Below are positions 11,971 through 13,311 of a DNA stretch of 13,311 bases, piece after piece. Location: the NCBI GenBank assembly GCA_037444185.1, contig JBBIMW010000050.1, positions 1-13,311 on the forward strand, given 5' to 3'. Position numbers and translations under genes: made by a program. The DNA comes from JAILZP01 sp037444185 (lineage in GTDB: Bacteria > Bacillota > Desulfotomaculia > Desulfotomaculales > Desulfocucumaceae). The notes beneath the pieces are model-generated. The model was not told the origin of the DNA. It made no database searches and saw only the letters and a list, made by a program, of their open reading frames with translations. The first letter of the stretch is position 1. Every line of letters begins with the position of its first letter.

Positions 11971-13113
11971 TTACAATCCCATTTCTTTAGCTATGATGAG
12001 CTTCATTACTTCCGTGGAGCCTGCGTAGATGGTCTGCACCCGTATGTCACGGTAGTCCCGGCTGACGGGGTACTCCTCCATGTACCCATACCCCCCGTAA
12101 AGCTGGAGGGAGTGATACGCCACCCGGTTGGCCATCTCGCAAATCCAGTACTTGGCCATGGACACCCGCTTGACTATGTTCCGGCCCTCCATGTGCTGCT
12201 CGATCAGACTGTCCACGAACACCCTGCCCAGCTCCACCTCGGTGGCCAGCTCCACAATCTTGAAGGTGTTATGCTGAAACTTGGCCACCGGTTTGCCGAA
12301 CACTTTGCGGCTGCGGGCGTAATCCACCGCCTCCCGCAATATCTTCTCCGCCCCGGCCTGGGCCCCGATGGCGCAGACCAGCCTTTCCTGCTGAAGCTTT
12401 TGCATGAGGTAAATAAATCCCGCATTTTCCAGCCCCAGCAGGTTCTCCGCCGGTACCCGGCAGTCCTCGAAAAACAGCTCGGTGGTGTCCTGGCTTTTCA
12501 ACCCCATCTTTTTAAGGCGGCGGCCCTTGATAAACCCCGGGGTCCCGTCCTCCACCACCAACAAACTTACCCCGGCATAGGGGGGATCGGCCTGGGGATT
12601 GGTCTTGCATGCCACCACCACAATGTCGCAATTATGCCCGCCGGAGATGAAGGTCTTGGTTCCGTTGATTACGTAGTGGTCCCCGTCCCTCCTGGCGGTG
12701 GTGCTGATGGATGCCAGGTCCGATCCGGCATTGGGCTCGGTCATGGCCACCGCCGCAATCAAATGGCCGGAAACACAGCCCGGCAACCACTTTCTTTTCT
12801 GACCCGGATTCCCGAAGCTGTGTATGTACGGCACCACAATATCGCTGTGCAGTGGAAACATGACGTGGGTCCCGTGCCTGGCCAGCTCCTCGATGATAAT
12901 GGCCGAGTAGCCGAAGTCGGCCCCCGCCCCGCCGTACTCCTCCTCCACCCAGGGGCAGAGGAACCCCATCTCGCCGCTGCGGCGCCAAACCTCCCTGGGT
13001 ACCAGCCCCTCCTCTTCCCACTGTTCATAATAAGGCAACAGCTCGGCCTCGATGAATTTACTGAAGGAATCCCTGAAAATCTTGTAATCTCCTGAATACA
13101 AATCAATGGCCAT
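11971..13113 (-). CDS. Acyl-CoA dehydrogenase family protein (FAD-dependent)
   Basis: Flavoenzyme of about the usual size (380 residues) that oxidises an acyl-CoA to the trans-2-enoyl-CoA and passes electrons to an electron-transfer flavoprotein; soluble, normally a tetramer. The N-terminal helical domain contains GFLCPWVEEEYGGAGADFGY (50-69). The FAD/substrate strand motif AVAMTEPNAGSDLASIS (about 121-137) is followed by INGTKTFISGG (about 149-159). The C-terminal helical domain has RKVFGKPVAKFQ (about 275-286), LYGGYGYMEEYP, and the catalytic-base position Glu368 in YAGSTEVMK. Start ATG at 13113 has AGGGGG about 8 nt upstream. Substrate chain length cannot be told from sequence alone; short-chain, branched-chain or acyl-CoA ester degradation are all possible. 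It lies 154 bases upstream of cooS, so it is not clearly in the same operon. Confidence 0.93.
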   Translation of the reverse strand: MAIDLYSGDYKIFRDSFSKFIEAELLPYYEQWEEEGLVPREVWRRSGEMGFLCPWVEEEYGGAGADFGYSAIIIEELARHGTHVMFPLHSDIVVPYIHSFGNPGQKRKWLPGCVSGHLIAAVAMTEPNAGSDLASISTTARRDGDHYVINGTKTFISGGHNCDIVVVACKTNPQADPPYAGVSLLVVEDGTPGFIKGRRLKKMGLKSQDTTELFFEDCRVPAENLLGLENAGFIYLMQKLQQERLVCAIGAQAGAEKILREAVDYARSRKVFGKPVAKFQHNTFKIVELATEVELGRVFVDSLIEQHMEGRNIVKRVSMAKYWICEMANRVAYHSLQLYGGYGYMEEYPVSRDYRDIRVQTIYAGSTEVMKLIIAKEMGL

Positions 13114-13147
13114 ACTCCATACCCCCTGACACTGATTTCAATAAGAC

Positions 13148-13246
13148 TCACATGCCGCCGGTGACCCGGATGACCTGGCCGGTTATATAGTCCGCCAGAT
13201 GATTTAAACTCATAATTCGGACAATATGCACTGATTCCTTTTCGAT
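13148..13246 (-). pseudogene. 3' remnant of a short-chain dehydrogenase/reductase (FabG-like)
   Basis: About 33 codons ending at the TGA at 13148-13150 encode a tail finishing DYITGQVIRVTGGM, the typical C-terminus of SDR family 3-oxoacyl-ACP/acyl-CoA reductases. The preceding residues (VRIMSLNHLA) also fit the last helix of the family. A TAG at 13247-13249 closes the frame upstream, and none of the other frames to the window edge at 13311 looks like an SDR, so the body of the gene is missing or displaced. It ends 34 bases before the acyl-CoA dehydrogenase start, suggesting a former SDR-acyl-CoA dehydrogenase operon. A frameshifted full gene beyond the window edge cannot be excluded. Confidence 0.6.
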
Positions 13247-13311
13247 CTAAAATTTTTTATATTAAAATATGGCAACGCCGGTGGTGCAAGGTGATAAATC
13301 ACCCCATGGTT
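13247..13311. other. Right edge of the window, no feature seen
   Basis: An AT-rich stretch (AAAATTTTTTATATTAAAATAT at about 13250-13271 in pieces) followed by more GC-rich sequence to the edge. No coding frame or repeat can be supported. The change in composition just upstream of the SDR remnant may mark the breakpoint that removed the rest of that gene. Confidence 0.3.

Noticed and set aside
12112..13095. 327-codon plus-strand frame opposite the acyl-CoA dehydrogenase
   Set aside because: It mirrors the codon bias of the GC-rich dehydrogenase, is rich in His, Pro and Gly, and has no family signature; antisense shadow.

Overview
The window holds a type I-E (Cascade) CRISPR-Cas locus and the left part of a carbon-metabolism region, and every gene runs on the minus strand. 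Strong AAGGAGG-type ribosome binding sites, a Ni-carbon monoxide dehydrogenase with its own polyferredoxin, and an acyl-CoA dehydrogenase point to an anaerobic Gram-positive of the Clostridia, perhaps Peptococcaceae-like. That placement is inference from gene content; no rRNA or other marker is present.

Layout, right to left in transcription order: a short 3' remnant of a short-chain dehydrogenase/reductase (about 13148-13246); an intact acyl-CoA dehydrogenase (11971-13113); a 154-base gap rich in inverted repeats; cooS, catalytic Ni-CODH (9912-11816), and cooF, a four-cluster ferredoxin (9381-9896), followed by a probable terminator; a 468-base non-coding stretch with several inverted repeats and a tandem 9-bp duplication; then the tightly packed cas operon cas1, cas3, cse1, cse2, cas7e, cas5e, cas6e (8912 down to 361); a 139-base leader; and the leader end of a CRISPR array (221-1) that runs off the left edge. 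Four perfect 29-bp repeats and three complete 32-33 bp spacers are visible. Repeat polarity (8-nt handle GTGAACCG on the minus strand) shows that the array is transcribed in the same direction as the cas genes, so the newest spacer should lie next to the leader at about 161-192.

The most notable observation concerns cas2. No intact cas2 follows cas1. Instead the Cas3 reading frame, which overlaps the cas1 stop by one base and has its own Shine-Dalgarno, begins with about 26 residues that look like the N-terminus of a type I-E Cas2 (ESAPPSLRGELSKWMLE). After about 20 linker residues it continues as a complete Cas3 HD-nuclease/helicase. It therefore looks as if an ancestral cas1-cas2-cas3 order suffered an in-frame deletion that removed most of cas2 and welded its first codons to cas3. 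Interference genes all look complete and Cas1 keeps its catalytic residues, so the system should be able to interfere. Acquiring new spacers would require a Cas2 from elsewhere, or an unrecognised role for the fusion.

The CODH pair and the acyl-CoA dehydrogenase are metabolic neighbours with no evident functional link to CRISPR; the boundary is the non-coding stretch at about 8913-9380.
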